Source: Protula sp. h YS-2021
Taxonomy: Eukaryota; Annelida; Polychaeta; Sabellida; Serpulidae
Length of the DNA stretch: 64,000 nt
Reading direction: 5' to 3'
Assembly: GCA_949752745.1 (NCBI GenBank)
Contig: OX457027.1
Coordinates: 12,989,556-13,053,555 of the forward strand
A program made the position numbers and the translations under genes. Under the pieces are notes generated by a model. The model was not told the origin of the DNA. It searched no databases and saw nothing but the letters and a program-made list of their open reading frames with translations. Of the stretch, positions 1-11,986 are shown in pieces. Every line of letters starts with the position of its first letter. Position 1 is the stretch's first letter.

Positions 1-189
1 AGCGTTATTCTTTAGATTTGTGCTGTGCGGTGGTGGTAAACAACCAGACTGAGACCATGACCCTGGGAGGAGCACGATCCCTCGTGTAACGGGGATGAAG
101 TCGGTTTGCATAGTGCCATACTAATGCCACTTTCAGCATGTTTTTTTTTCACAATTCTCACACTTATTGAATTTTAAATATCGATAAAA

Positions 190-775
190 GCTAAGTTTTA
201 CATGTAAAAAAAGTTATTTTGGCAATTTTCAAAAAATGTTTCACCCGTGTGAGACATTGAAAAAAAAAATCAGAACAGTTTTGGAGACAAAGCCTCAAAG
301 CAGTCACACCAAATTTCAAAATACTGCCATTTTGACAATGTTTCTCGAATCCGAACAAAAAAAATACGTGTGCGCTGTGCTCGAAATCACAAAGAAGTCG
401 TTTTATCATCATTTCATGAATTCCAATACATACACGACGTTGCACACCTTCCATACGCGTTCTATCCGTGTATAAAAATTTCAAAACAATCCGACCAAAA
501 GTTTCGCTCGGGACACGACGTTCAATAATACGGATGAATTTACATAACCGCTAATTTTACCAAATTTCACAATACTGTCATTTTGACAATTTTCATGATC
601 CGAAAAAATATGACGCTGCAAACCTTTCACATGTGCTCTATTCGTATGTGAAATTTCAAAACAATCCGACGTACAAGTTCGGAGATAAACCGGGGCACGC
701 GTGCGGGCAGACGGACGAGCTCATAACTATATCCCCCCCCACCCCCACCGTTACACGGGGGAATAATCATCAACA
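190..775. repeat. Dispersed repeat, hairpin-ended family, two tandem copies
   Basis: Two related segments (about 190-500 and 540-775) share wording such as AAATTTCAAAACAATCCGAC and a run about cytotoxic-looking but non-coding A/T-rich text. The second ends in a hairpin-like terminus (CCCCC ... GTTACACGGGGG). The same family recurs at 9.74-10.07 kb. No credible coding region was seen. Confidence 0.6.
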
Positions 776-1351
776 CTTACAAACAAAATGATCAACCTTG
801 CAATAAGAAACAACTAAGACAACATAATGTCAAGTTTTATTCAACGAGCTTCGTACAACTGCACACGTTACACAAGAGCTCAGAAGAGAAATTGCTTTGA
901 CTGTCCTCTCCATTGTATAACTTTTAGAAAATAGTCTTGTATGCATTTACTTAACAACTGGCATTAAACACGTATTCTGACAAGACTCCGATGCCACTTC
1001 GTTTGCTTTTTTTGTTTTTTTGTTTTTTGTTCATTTTTTTTCTTTCGCTGAGGCAAGCTGAACCACAGGATCGATGCTCGAATCCTCAACTTACTTCAGC
1101 ACTTTATTTTACCACTTTTATACATACTACTTCATTTAGATTTTGTTTTTCATCTTGCAACAAATTACCGTCCCTGTACATGCCTGCCACATAACCACCC
1201 TCAGTTCATCGGCTCGGTTCGTTCTAGTCACTAATAACGCATTCAATGTACTGCTCCTTGTCACACATTCAATGATCCCCCCTCCCCCTCCCCAGCCCAA
1301 CAACAAATGGATCTCTCTGAGAAGTGTCATTTCATTTATTTCCTAGTTGAT
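776..1351. other. 3' flank of PMPCB, no gene seen
   Basis: AT-rich flank downstream of the PMPCB stop codon. A minus-strand AATAAA (TTTATT at 1335-1340) lies about 12 bases after the stop, and further TTTATT words occur near 836 and 1104. The poly(A) site therefore cannot be fixed from sequence. No other supported feature. Confidence 0.5.
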
Positions 1352-4300
1352 TTATCTCATCAGCCTGTACATGTTGATACGCAATCGGTTGTAATCGTAC
1401 AGCTGCTCCAGCGGTCCTGCAAATAAACAAAAACAAAGATTTGGTCAAGACTCGGATAGCTGAGATCGTATATATGTTACAGTCAATGAGTGAAACCCGC
1501 CATTTCACGAAATGGCAAATCATTTTAGCCGTTTCGTGAAATGCCTGAAATCTTTTGCCGTTTCATGAAATGGTGTCAATCATTGGGAAAGAAGGCCACA
1601 GTCATTCGTCCTCCTCAAGCGGCCCACCCATTCAGTTAAAAAAAAAAACAAACAAACCAGCAAACCATTCAGTTAAAAAAAAAAAAAAACAAACCAGCAA
1701 GTGCGGATGTTATCATGTCTGATCTTTGTATAGGGGAGGGGGAAAAGAGGGGTATTAGAGGTGCCTACCTATAGCGGCCATGGCCACGTCACGGTCATAC
1801 AGGTACTTGTAGCACGTCTCGCGGATGCGACCGTGCGTGACCTGTGTGTGTGGTGGGGGAGCGGGGGAGGGGGGAGGGGAGTGAGGAGGGGGGCTGTGAG
1901 GTGCCTACCTATAGCGGCCACGGCCACGTCACGGTCATACAGGTATTTGTAGCACGTCTCGTGGATGCGATCGTGCGCGACCTGTGTGTGTGGTGGGGGA
2001 GCGGGGGACGGGAGTGAGGAGGGGGGCTGTGAGGTGCCTACCTATAGCGGCCACGGCCACGTCACGGTCATACAGGTGCTTGTAGCACGTCTCGCGGATG
2101 CGACCGTGCGTGACCTGTGTGTGTGGTGGGGGAGCGGGGGAGGTTTGTTTGTTTTTTCTCAAGCGGCCCACCCATTCAGTTAAAAAAAAAAACAAACAAA
2201 CCAGCAAGTGCGGATGTTATCATGTCTGATCTTTGTATAGGGGAGGGGGAAAAGAGGGGTATTAGAGGTGCCTACCTATAGCGGCCATGGCCACGTCACG
2301 GTCATACAGGTACTTGTAGCACGTCTCGCGGATGCGACCGTGCGTGACCTGTGTGTGTGGTGGGGGAGCGGGGGAGGGGGGAGGGGAGTGAGGAGGGGGG
2401 CTGTGAGGTGCCTACCTATAGCGGCCACGGCCACGTCACGGTCATACAGGTATTTGTAGCACCTCTCGTGGATGCGATCGTGCGCGACCTGTGTGTGTGG
2501 TGGGGGAGCGGGGGAGGGGAGTTAGGAGGGGGGCTGTGAGGTGCCTACCTATAGCGGCCACGGCCACGTCACGGTCATACAGGTGCTTGTAGCACGTCTC
2601 GCGGATGCGACCGTGCGTGACCTGTGTGTGTGGTGGGGGAGCGGGGGAGGGGGAGGGGGAGGGGAGTGAGGAGGGGGGCTGTGAGGTGCCTACTTATAGC
2701 CGCCACGGCCACGTCACGGTCATACAGCCATTTGTAGCACGTCTCGTGGATGCGACCGTGCGTGACCTGTGTGTGTGGTGGGGGAGCGGGGGAGGGGAGT
2801 GAGGAGGGGGGCTGTGAGGTGCCTACCTATAGCGGCCACGGCCACGTCACGGTCATACAGGTGCTTGTAGCACGTCTCGCGGATGCGACCGTGCGTGACC
2901 TGTGTGTGTGGTGGGGGAGCGGGGGAGGGGGAGGGGGAGGGGAGTGAGGAGGGGGGCTGTGAGGTGCCTACCTATAGCGGCCACGGCCACGTCACGGTCA
3001 TACAGGTACTTGTAGCACGTCTCGCGGATGTGACCTGTGGGTGTGGTGGGGGAGGGGGTGAGGGAGGAGGGAGAAGGGAGAGAGGAGGGCGTGTGAGGTG
3101 CCTACCTATAGCGGCTACGGCCACGTCACGGTCATACAGGTACTTGTAGCACGTCTCGCGGATGTTATCGTGCGTGATGTTAAGGATCCGGCGCACGATC
3201 TCCTCCATCGGTATGCGCCGCCCGTAGCATAGCATTTGCCTGCAGAGTGGCGGAAAACACAATCGCTCTTAAAACACCGAACCAATTTCAATGTTTTTTA
3301 ACATGCTGCATATTCTATCGAACTATCAAAGGTTTTCCATTTCATCGACTGAAGATGTAAGAGATGTAAATCTACCGATAGTCACCGGAAATGACCGAAG
3401 TGAGTGATTACCACGCTTTGAAGTGAAATCAAACCAACCAACGTGTTGCTGTTTTAAACGCTCGTCCTAGCACTTCACAGTAACATTTCAAACCTTATCG
3501 AATTCAATGAATATGAAGAATATAGAATATATATTTACCTGCACCTTCTAGTTACCTCCCGATATCTTCTAATTACTCGGCGATATCTTCTAAATACCTG
3601 ATCATATCTTCTGCTTATCCGCTGATATCTTCTAAATACCTGATGATATCTTCGAATTACCTGCCGATATCTTCTAATCACCCGCCGATATCTTCTAATT
3701 ACCCTCCGATATCTTCCACTTACCTGCCGATATCTTCACAGATTTGTGTCGTCCCGTCGAGGTTCAGAAGCATGTTGGTTACAAACAAGTTCTGAGCACG
3801 CTCCAGTTCCCCCTTCGTAACGGCACCAGTCAGATTCATCCTGCGTACAAACCATTTCATTTCACCCTCATTTAAATTTCGCAACTTATAAATGTAAAGT
3901 TAATTGCCTGTTGCGGAAGGAGGTTGTGAGGTGACATGCTGGTGGAAGGAGGGTGTGAGGTGACACGTTGGTGGAAGGAGGGTGTGAGGTGACATGCTGG
4001 TGGAAGGAGGGTGTGAGGTGACACGTTGGTGGAAGGTGGCTGTGAGGTGACATGCTGGTGGAAGGAGGGTGTGAGGTGACACGTTGGTGGAAGGAGGGTG
4101 TGAGGTGACACGTTGGTGGAAGGTGGCTGTGAGGTGACATGCTGGTGGAAGGAGGGTGTGAGGTGACACGTTGGTGGAAGGTGGCTGTGAGGTGACATGC
4201 TGGTGGAAGGAGGGTGTGAGGTGACACGTTGGTGGAAGGAGGGTGTGAGGTGGAAGGCTGTTGTGAAGTGGTGGAAGGCCTTTGTGACGCGACGTGTAGG

Positions 4301-7300
4301 CGGAGGGCCGTTGTGTGGCGGAGGACCGCTGTGAGGTGGCGTGTTGGCCGAAGGCCTTTGTGAGGTGGCGCGTTGGCGGAGGGCCGTTGAGTGGCGGAGG
4401 ACCGCTGTGAGGTGGCGTGTTGGCCGAAGGCCGTTGTGAGGTGGCGCGTTGGCGGAGGGCCGTTGAGTGGCGGAGGGCCGTTGTGAGGTGGCGTGTTGGC
4501 GGTACTCACCACGTCTCCTGCGTGAGGTCGACCATGTCCTCCACGTGGTCGCGCTCGCAAACGAGGTACATGCCCCACAGACCCGTGTCCTTGTAGCACG
4601 TGTTGAATGACTGGAAGCTGTGGCACATGTTACCCTCGGCGCACTTCGCCGCCATGCGACTCACTAAATTCTTGCCACTAGCCATCGACCTGCGGCAACA
4701 ATATTTTTTTCACTGTCTTGTCTGCGATAAAAACTGTAGAGACACCTTAAGCTCATGCACTCAAATGTTAACGTCACTCATGATCGACCAAAAAAGGGTT
4801 TTGTGTTTGCTTCCAGTGCAAACCATCAAATCGATGCCTCATATGAGAGTCATTTCTCCTAGCTATCATTTTCACGACAATTTTTTGCTTTATTTCCTTT
4901 CTGTCCTGTTTTTCCCCCCGAGCCCTCTCATCACATCCAAACAAAAGTTCCTTCATTTTTTTTTAATCCATTGTCTTCTCTTTTTTCTTTTTCTTTTATT
5001 TGAGACAGAGAGTCTGCCTTACCTGTCGTAGTTGCCAATGATGTAGTTGGCCATCATGAGCTCCAAGTTGTCGGGGTTGTCCCACGCGGCGCCCTCTACT
5101 GCCAGGGCGATGTGGGCCAGCGGCAGGCTGTCATCACGCACTTTGATCTACAGCACAACACACCCTAAAGTCTCACACGCACAGCTGTAGAACTGTCAAG
5201 GCTTAAGGCCTGAGACTTTTCCGATTACTGGGTGCAATAATCACTTTTGTGATCACAGCTGCTCCCCCCCCCCCCCCCACACACACACACCTCGCTGCCG
5301 GTGAGTTTAGGCAGTTCGGGTAACGCTGTGGACGCTTCTGTCCTCAGCCCCTCCCCCCCCCCCCCCACACACACACAGACCTCGCTGCCGGTGAGTGGGC
5401 AGTCCAGGTAACGCTATGGGTGCTTTTTTCCTCAGCCCCCCCCCCCCCACACACACACACCTCGCTGCCGGTGAGTTTGGGCAGTCCGGGTAACGCCATG
5501 GGCGCTTCGGCTTCCACCGTATGGCCGAAGTACTTCTCGGCCAGCTTGACCAGCTCGTCATGGTCGACGCCTCCTGCCCCCGCCAGCACCATTCTGTCCG
5601 GCCGGTAGTGCGCCGAGATGTAGTCCTGAATGTTGGCCTTGGTGATCGATCTGCAAGTCATACAAGAGCTCTCTCATTGTTGATGTACAATTTTCCCAAT
5701 TAAATATTAACACACACTGCGACAGTTATCCAAACATAACACTTTTTCGTCAACCAACAGACCAAGAAAAGAGCTACAAAAGAAATAAAAATTATTTTCC
5801 AGTTTAAGAAAGTCAGGCCTGTGAAACACGTTAGGTAGACCGCTTGAGGTTTTAGCAACTATCATAATAACTTACTTGATGTTTTCGGTTGGTCCAAGTA
5901 TAGACATGCTGAGTGGAGTTCCCTGGAAGGCGGTGGAGTGAAGATAATCGAATGCCACCTCCTGCAGATTTCTCTCCACCTCCTCCATTTCTCGCAGGAT
6001 CACGCCGCGCTCTCGCTCTATCGCGTCCGGGTCGAACTTACTGTTCTGCGTGATGTCCGCCAAAATGTCGATCGCTGAAATGAACCAGTGCCATCTCACT
6101 AAACAAGATGAGACATTCTATTTCTTAGTTTCTAAATTATTTCTTTCTCGCTTTCAAATTCTCCAAATTCAGCTTATCCAGTTTATTCAGCATCGACCCC
6201 ACGAACAACAGGGCGAACATGTGCCCCAACCCCCCCCCCCCACAACAGGTGTCCCCAACACGAACCTGTGCCCCCCAACCCCCCCCCCCCATCCTAACAA
6301 TAGGTGTCCCCAACACGAACCTGTGCCCAACCCCACCCCCCCACCCCCCAACAGGTGTCCCCAACACGAACATGTGCCCCCAACCCCCCCCCCCCCCCCA
6401 ACAATAGGTGTCCCCAACACGAACATGTGCCCCAACAACAGGTGTCCCCAGACCTCCACCCCAACCCAAATGTGCCCTACTTAAACACGAAAAACATATG
6501 CCCCCAACACAAACAGCATGTCCCCCCCCCCCCCTCCCACAACAAAAAAAAATTAGCATGTGTTTCCCAACACGAAAAACATGTCCATCCCCCCAACACC
6601 AACAGCATGTGCTGCAAACGCCCCTCCATACCCAACACGAACATCATGTGCTCCCCAGTACGACCATGTGCCCCCGACCCCCACTCCCCCCCCCCCCCCC
6701 ACAACATGAACCCCTCCGCCGAGTAACACACAAACAACACGGGACGCGACTGCAGCATGGCGGATATTTGGCAGGACAACGCACCTTGCGGGATGTCCTT
6801 GGACAGGCATTTCGCGTAATACACGGTCTGCTCTCTCGACGTGTACGCATTCAAATGGGCACCCATGTTCTCCACCTCCAACTCCAGGTCCGTCTGAGAC
6901 CTCTTGGCTGTGCCCTGACACCAAGGCAAGACACCAACGGTTTGTTTTGTAATGGCAATGTTGCTCTTTATCACTAACAATTTAGGCGATGCTCGTCCTT
7001 TCCGGTTTCTCCAATGCATTAAATACGTTTTACTATGCTTCAACAATACGCTTCATACACACACAGGGTTCGCGGGGGGGGGGGGGGGGGCTGTCCACTT
7101 TTTGGGCATTTTTTACGAAATGACTCACTTTTTCAGAACCCACCGAGTTTTCTGGACTCAACTGAGTCACACTTTCCTTCTCTTTTTTTTTTTTTTTTTT
7201 TACTCACTTTCCTCAGAACCGAGCGCGAACCCTGCATAAATGTATATATATTTTTTTTTTTTGGTTAAATCTTACCTTGAATATCATGTGTTCAAGGAAA

Positions 7301-10300
7301 TGGGCAACCCCATTGGTTTTTGCAGTTTCAAACCTGCTGCCTGCATCGATCCACAGACCAACCTATCAAACACACACAACCCGTGCTAATGATATTTCCT
7401 CAAGGAACGGTCTTACACATTCCCACTTGACTGCATTTCGTTGGCATAAATTGCCACAATTCGGCTCTTGTTATGAGACAAAGACACCATAATGGAGTAC
7501 ATGACGTCATACACGGCATCCTACACGACGTCCTACACGATCACCTCAATAGCCACACCAAATAAAGAATACCTGCCTACTTAAAGGTCCGAAAACCCGC
7601 TCCATGTGCCCCGGACTAAGTCGGTGTTTGACCGGAGAATCCAGACTGCACATATAGTACGTTCTCGAATCGCCCATTGTAAGTCTACTTAATGAGATAA
7701 CAGTCTCTCTTTTCATCAATACCGCACCCGTTAATAGACTGCAAATTCCAAATTCACAAAAACAAACAGCCACGAAGCTCTCGAAAATACACCAAAAAAA
7801 TTGTAAACATAGAAACTTTACTGTAGCCGTTTTTAATCCGCTATCTTCCGTTGCTACTCTGAAGCCATTTGGTAGTTGGGTTACGATTGTCTCAGGAAGC
7901 CCACTGGTGTCCTCTTCTTCCGCGTCCGCTATCTCGCTGCAATTCCTACGGCATGCCACGGGTCTTGCCTGCAATGCAAAAAATGGGAAAGGGCGGGTTC
8001 TAATTGAGCCACATCGATTCAAGCTTGTGAATGCAGATGGAAATCACTTCACTGCATACCGATTGAACGCATAAATCGGGTAAATTGCTCCTGTTTCCTT
8101 ATTAACAAATTGAAACGGATAATTGTACATCGGCTAACTGCACTGGCTAATCAGCGAACTGCAACACATTTGACAACAACTACCGACATAAGCAAAAGAA
8201 CTGGAACAGGAAACTTATCAGTGTGAATTAACGACTTCAAGCTAATGGTAGAAACTGTAACTCGGAATCACTTTTTAAAGGATTTTGTTATCCAAAAACA
8301 AGATCTTTAACATTTTCCGAGATAACTCTTTTTATGTAAGCTTGACCCATGGTCAAGGTCAAAATTTTAAATTTTATTGTTAAGCCCCAACCCTTCGGAT
8401 TAGGGCCCATAGGTTTGGGGTGTCCGTCCGTCCGTCATCGCTTTTTTGTACACGCCATATCTCCGCTTCTGTTGGTCGTAGAGCATTGATAGTTAGCTTA
8501 AATAAAAGGTCTCGACCTGTAGATGTACCTTTTGGTTAGATTCGGTCTTCCCGAAGTGGTCAAATTGACCAAAATGGGCGATAATTGGGGTTTAAGGGGA
8601 ATAAGCTTGTAACGCTATAGCTTCGGTTCTATTAGTCGTAGAACATGAGAATAGGCTCAAATGAAAGGTCTCGACATGTAGATGTGCCTTTTGGTACTTT
8701 TGGTCAGATTCGGTAATCCGGAAGTGGTCAAAAATTGACTTTATACCCCTTTGAATTTGGGGGTGGTTGGTGCCTGCTCGTGTTTCACAAATACTTATTT
8801 GTACATAAATCACAAACTGTTACACCATGTTATTCCGAACAGGTGTTGAAATTAAAAAATGAGCTCTGAATTGTTCTATCTCTTATTGCTTTCCGTTCAG
8901 GAGGAGTAGTCTGGGCAAAATGTGGGGTGGAAAATAAACTACACTTAATTTTACTACTGCGTACTAAAACATCACAATATGAAAGAAACAGTTTCAATTT
9001 TTTTTTCAACATTTACCAGAGGACACCGGTGACGCGATCTTGGATTTGAAGGGGAAACTTCATACCTTTAAGTTATCCCTATGAAATGCCGCAGAGGAGA
9101 TGGAGGCAGAAAACGAGATCAAAATCGCTCTAACGGTTTCACGTAACGTTTGACCTATAACGTTTAGGTCAAAGTTCAGATCACGAAGTTACACTAGCAC
9201 AACTCCGTAGAGGGGTCCGAGTCACAAAATCAGGTCAAAAATCACTCAATCTTTAACGCTTTTCGAGATAAGACAGGTCATGTGGCTTATAACCTTGAAA
9301 ATGTAGGTCAGAGTTCAGATCACGAAGTTCACTCTGGTGTAATTTCTTATACGTGGTGGAGTTCAAAAATGACATCAAAATCGCTCTACTTCCATGTTAA
9401 AGTTCAGATCTCAAAATTACTACTTACATAATTCCGTAGAGGGACTGAGAGAGTCCAAAATAAGGTCAAAATCTCGCTATTTCTAACGGTTACCAAGACA
9501 ACGCAGGTCATGCCCTATGACCTTGAAAATATAGGTCAATATTCAGATCATGATATTACCCCATATGTAAATCTGCTGAGGGGGTGAAATCCGAAAATGA
9601 CCTCAAAATCCCAAACTTGCGTCCATCTTATCTCTACAAATATGATATCAAATCTTACCACTGCTCTCTACCATACTTTTGTAATACTATGGCTGTCTAA
9701 ACAGGTAACTGGATGCGATTATATAGCTAGGATTTCTTAAGTAATCCTTGTAATCCGAACAAAAACATGACGTTACACACCTTCAATATGTGCTCTATCC
9801 GTGTGTGAAATTTCAAAACAATCCGGTTAATAGTTCTGGAGATTCAGCACGGACACGACGTCGAACATCAGTCTCATCAAATTTCAAAACACTGTCATTT
9901 TGACATTTTTCATGAATTCATACAATAATATGCCGTTGTTCACCTTCAATATGTGCTCTATCCATCTACAAAATTTCAAAACCATCCTACCTACAGTTTT
10001 GGAAATCTAGCCCGGACACACGGGCGGACAGACGGATAAGCTCACAACTATATCCCTCCGTTACACGGGGGATAATTACATACCTAAACAGATAAATAGA
10101 AAAATAAAAATGGGTAAAATCTCCCTTAACTGCACAAGCTTAATGGCACCCAGGGGTAATTTATTCATTTACACATACATAAATTCCCAAATGCAGCCCA
10201 GTTTGTTGATGCGTTCCCTCTTTGTTCTGTATAAAGAGAGGGTGATTGTGCATTTTATCTTAATCTTCTAATGACGGTGACTGTGTTCGTAACCTTAACG

Positions 10301-11986
10301 ATTTAATGAAGAAAGTTTGGAAATATTTAGGTTTTAACTTTTAACAGTTATTAAGGTTAAGATTTGTTTATTTCCCTGTCGCGTAGTCCTAGATGACTCT
10401 TGCTTCCAATCTCGTTTGTTATGGTCAAATAACAATTTTGTACTGAAAAAAAAATAGATGTTTCCTTTAGATCAGGATATAGAATCCCCCATTATCGCCC
10501 ACAACAACACTGAATCTACAGTTGCAAAAAACTCTTTACTCAAGCTTGGTAGTTTGGCCGAGGTCGAAAGTAATGCGCAAGGATACTTCTCAGTGTGCTT
10601 TTTAAGAAAAAGCCTGCCAGTCCGAACCTCGGTGTCCTGGAACGTGCGTCGAAAGAACCATAACCTCGAAAATTGAGATCAATGGTCATTGCTATCACAG
10701 GAACTGTGACCCTTTCTAACCTAGGAAGACAGAAAGGGTCCACTGGCACTACATATCACGGTGCTATTGCCATATCCTTTGCGTCGCAAACCAAAATGTT
10801 AATCGGTGTCGTTACGACTGCAAGTTTTTAAAATAAATCATAAAGAAATGATTGGAGTAAACTTCAAAAATTCTAATTTTCTCTCAACATGCACACTTTT
10901 AAATTTAACAAGTTATCAGTAAAACTGATGAATGTCCCCCGCCACGAACTATGGTCGAATCGAAAAATAATGCGACGTCGCACAACTTTAATATATATAT
11001 TTTCACTGTAGCAAAAATCAAAAGCCAGCGTTGAATAGCTTTTGAGATATCGCGTGCACAAACTTGTGCTTCCAAGTGTCGTCAGACAGACGAACGGACG
11101 GACAGACCCGAATACTATAGTCCCCCGCTCCGCGCTACGCGGCGGCGGACTAAAAAGCTGACATATGATCTTTTAAAAACTATTTTACTCATTACTCATG
11201 CCCTTTGATAGCCAACTTGTGAATATTTTTTTTGGCAAAATGGAATTTAATTGATTTGTTCCATTTTTCTATCATTTCTTTATGCCTTTATCCCAACCTA
11301 ATTCGGTTGAAACGCGTAAATATTTTCGGCAGTTCTAAGTACGAATCTGCTTATTCTGTCAGTTTTTGGAAAAAAATTAAACATGAACATACAAGAAAAA
11401 CTGTAGACGTGTTGACTCTCATGTGTTTTACTGCCAAAACCGGTCACCTGTCTTTTCCTCCAGCTCGGAGACGAAATGAGATGGCTTATAAGCCAATTCG
11501 CTCTTTTGACTTTTGCCGAAAAGTTTTTGCGTTTCGGCTGAATTCAGGTGGGATAAGGAATTCCATTTTGCCAGAAACACATTCACATGCCGGTTATGAA
11601 AGGGACTGAACAATATGTAAAATAGTTTTTAAAAGATCACATGATGACTTTATAAATTCGAAAGTATGCATGTTGGAAGAAAATTAGAATTTTGATGTTT
11701 TTCCCTTATCATTTCTTTATTAATTTTCCCCCAACATTTTCAGTCGGAACAACACCTCCACCGGAAAAATCCGAAAGTGTCAATTGGGTTATTCGGAACA
11801 GAGGAAGGGCATTAAATAAGCTTCTAATATTTTACGAAAGTCGGTTGATAACATAAATTAAATTACGACCAATCACGTACAACAATGAATTTTGTGTTGA
11901 TGTGAACCTAAAAAAAAACTTACAGCTGTAGCGCGCAGGAAAGATCTAGCAACCCTTGTTGTGACCCGCAACATCTTTGACGCCAT
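1352..11986 (-). CDS. Mitochondrial-processing peptidase subunit beta, 11 exons, intact
   Basis: Matrix metalloprotease subunit that removes presequences from imported proteins together with MPP-alpha. Minus-strand coding exons: 11986-11924, 7968-7822, 7362-7276, 6914-6785, 6074-5876, 5650-5461, 5147-5023, 4689-4510, 3840-3724, 3239-3106 and 1416-1352. They total 1,437 bases, or 478 codons plus stop, close to the ~489 residues usual for the family. All introns are GT-AG and the phases join without a break. Exon 1 is an Arg/Ala/Ser-rich presequence with no acidic residue. Exon 3 carries the inverted zinc motif HFLEH (H91, E94, H95). Exon 5 supplies the third ligand in RGVILREM (E171, 76 residues after H95). 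The exon 4 segment [15 protein letters not shown] is the M16 family signature. The enzyme looks functional. The oddity is the minisatellite load in the introns, described separately. Intron 1 is about 4 kb and holds mobile-element remains. Confidence 0.96.
1757..3100. repeat. Minisatellite made of partial copies of PMPCB exon 10
   Basis: Nine units begin near 1760, 1900, 2033, 2267, 2406, 2540, 2686, 2817 and 2967, and the true exon end lies just beyond. On the minus strand each unit contains the last ~60 bases of exon 10 (coding [23 protein letters not shown] text), its donor TATAG|GTAGGC, and a G/C-rich intron stretch. A larger block of ~507 bp is also duplicated (1612-2155 versus 2156 onward). 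The array lies in the last intron. Confidence 0.9.
3530..3735. repeat. 21-bp tandem repeat seeded on the PMPCB exon 9 splice donor
   Basis: About nine units of ~21 bases containing GATATCTT. The last unit overlaps the end of exon 9, whose final codons read GAAGATATCGGCAG before GTAAGT. Several units keep a usable-looking donor such as CAG|GTAATT or CAG|GTATTT on the minus strand. Confidence 0.85.
3905..4500. repeat. ~29-bp minisatellite in PMPCB intron 8
   Basis: Roughly a dozen units of GTGAGGTGACATGCTGGTGG type, followed from about 4260 by diverged units (GTGGCGTGTTGGCGGAGGGC). They run up to the exon 8 donor at 4509. Long open frames on the minus strand here are by-products of the period and show only repeat peptide. 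Confidence 0.85.
5264..5460. repeat. Tandem copies of the PMPCB exon 6 3' end
   Basis: Two extra copies (about 5264-5346 and 5347-5437) of the segment that contains the last ~45-60 bases of exon 6, its donor and the (GT)n/G tract of intron 6. They lie directly downstream of the genuine exon end at 5461. Each copy keeps CTCGCTGCCGGTGAGT, i.e. the coding end ...TGSE followed by GTGTGTG on the minus strand. Confidence 0.85.
6215..6720. repeat. C-rich minisatellite in PMPCB intron 4
   Basis: Irregular ~30-60-base units of the form CCCCAACAGGTGTCCCCAACAC with poly-C tracts, between exons 5 and 4 of PMPCB. The Pro-rich and Gly-rich open frames on the two strands are artefacts of this composition. 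Confidence 0.8.
8340..8800. repeat. Dispersed repeat with two internal units
   Basis: Within PMPCB intron 1. Two related ~170-base units share AAAGGTCTCGAC(C/A)TGTAGATGT and CTTTTGGT...GATTCGGT...CCGGAAGTGGTC. A GTCCGTCCGTCCGTC tract precedes them. Non-coding. Confidence 0.6.
8990..9640. repeat. ~115-bp degenerate tandem repeat (GACCTTGAAAATATAGGTCA type)
   Basis: About five units in PMPCB intron 1 containing TAGGTCAAAGTTCAGATCACG and GACCTCAAAATCGCTC-like phrases. Related wording recurs at 39.3-40.76 kb, so this is a genome-wide family. No coding potential seen. Confidence 0.65.
9740..10071. repeat. Dispersed hairpin-ended repeat, second copy
   Basis: Same family as 190-775: ATGTGCTCTATCCGTGTGTG and AAATTTCAAAACAATCCGG text, ending in GGACAGACGGATAAGCTCAC and CCGTTACACGGGGGATAAT. 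Lies in PMPCB intron 1. Confidence 0.65.
10072..10837. other. PMPCB intron 1, no feature seen
   Basis: Unique-looking AT-rich intron sequence. Short open frames on both strands have no recognisable domain and no splice context that would make them exons of the surrounding gene. Confidence 0.5.
10838..11730. mobile_element. Long fold-back MITE, left arm interrupted by another repeat
   Basis: The outer left arm 10838-10905 pairs with 11650-11730 (AAATTCTAATTTTCT...CAACATGCA). The inner left arm 11160-11400 pairs with 11400-11645 (GATCTTTTAAAAACTATTTTAC and TGGCAAAATGGAATT). Together they form an almost full-length inverted repeat. The left arm is split by the unrelated repeat at about 10912-11155. 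No coding capacity. It lies in PMPCB intron 1. Confidence 0.7.
10912..11155. mobile_element. Short hairpin-ended repeat inserted in the fold-back MITE
   Basis: Segment bounded by CCCCCGCCACGAAC on the left and CGCTACGCGGCGGCGGAC on the right, with GGACGGACAGACCCGAATAC inside. It interrupts the otherwise continuous left arm of the fold-back element, so it arrived later. Confidence 0.5.

Noticed and set aside
1761..3149. Repeated small ORFs on the plus strand
   Set aside because: Antisense readings of the amplified PMPCB exon 10 fragment.
3872..4626. His/Pro/Ser-rich protein of up to 246 codons
   Set aside because: Pure translation of the intron 8 minisatellite running through PMPCB exon 8 in another frame.
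11232..11609. 125-codon ORF
   Set aside because: Lies across the arms of the fold-back MITE; its counterpart on the other strand is the mirror of the same inverted repeat.
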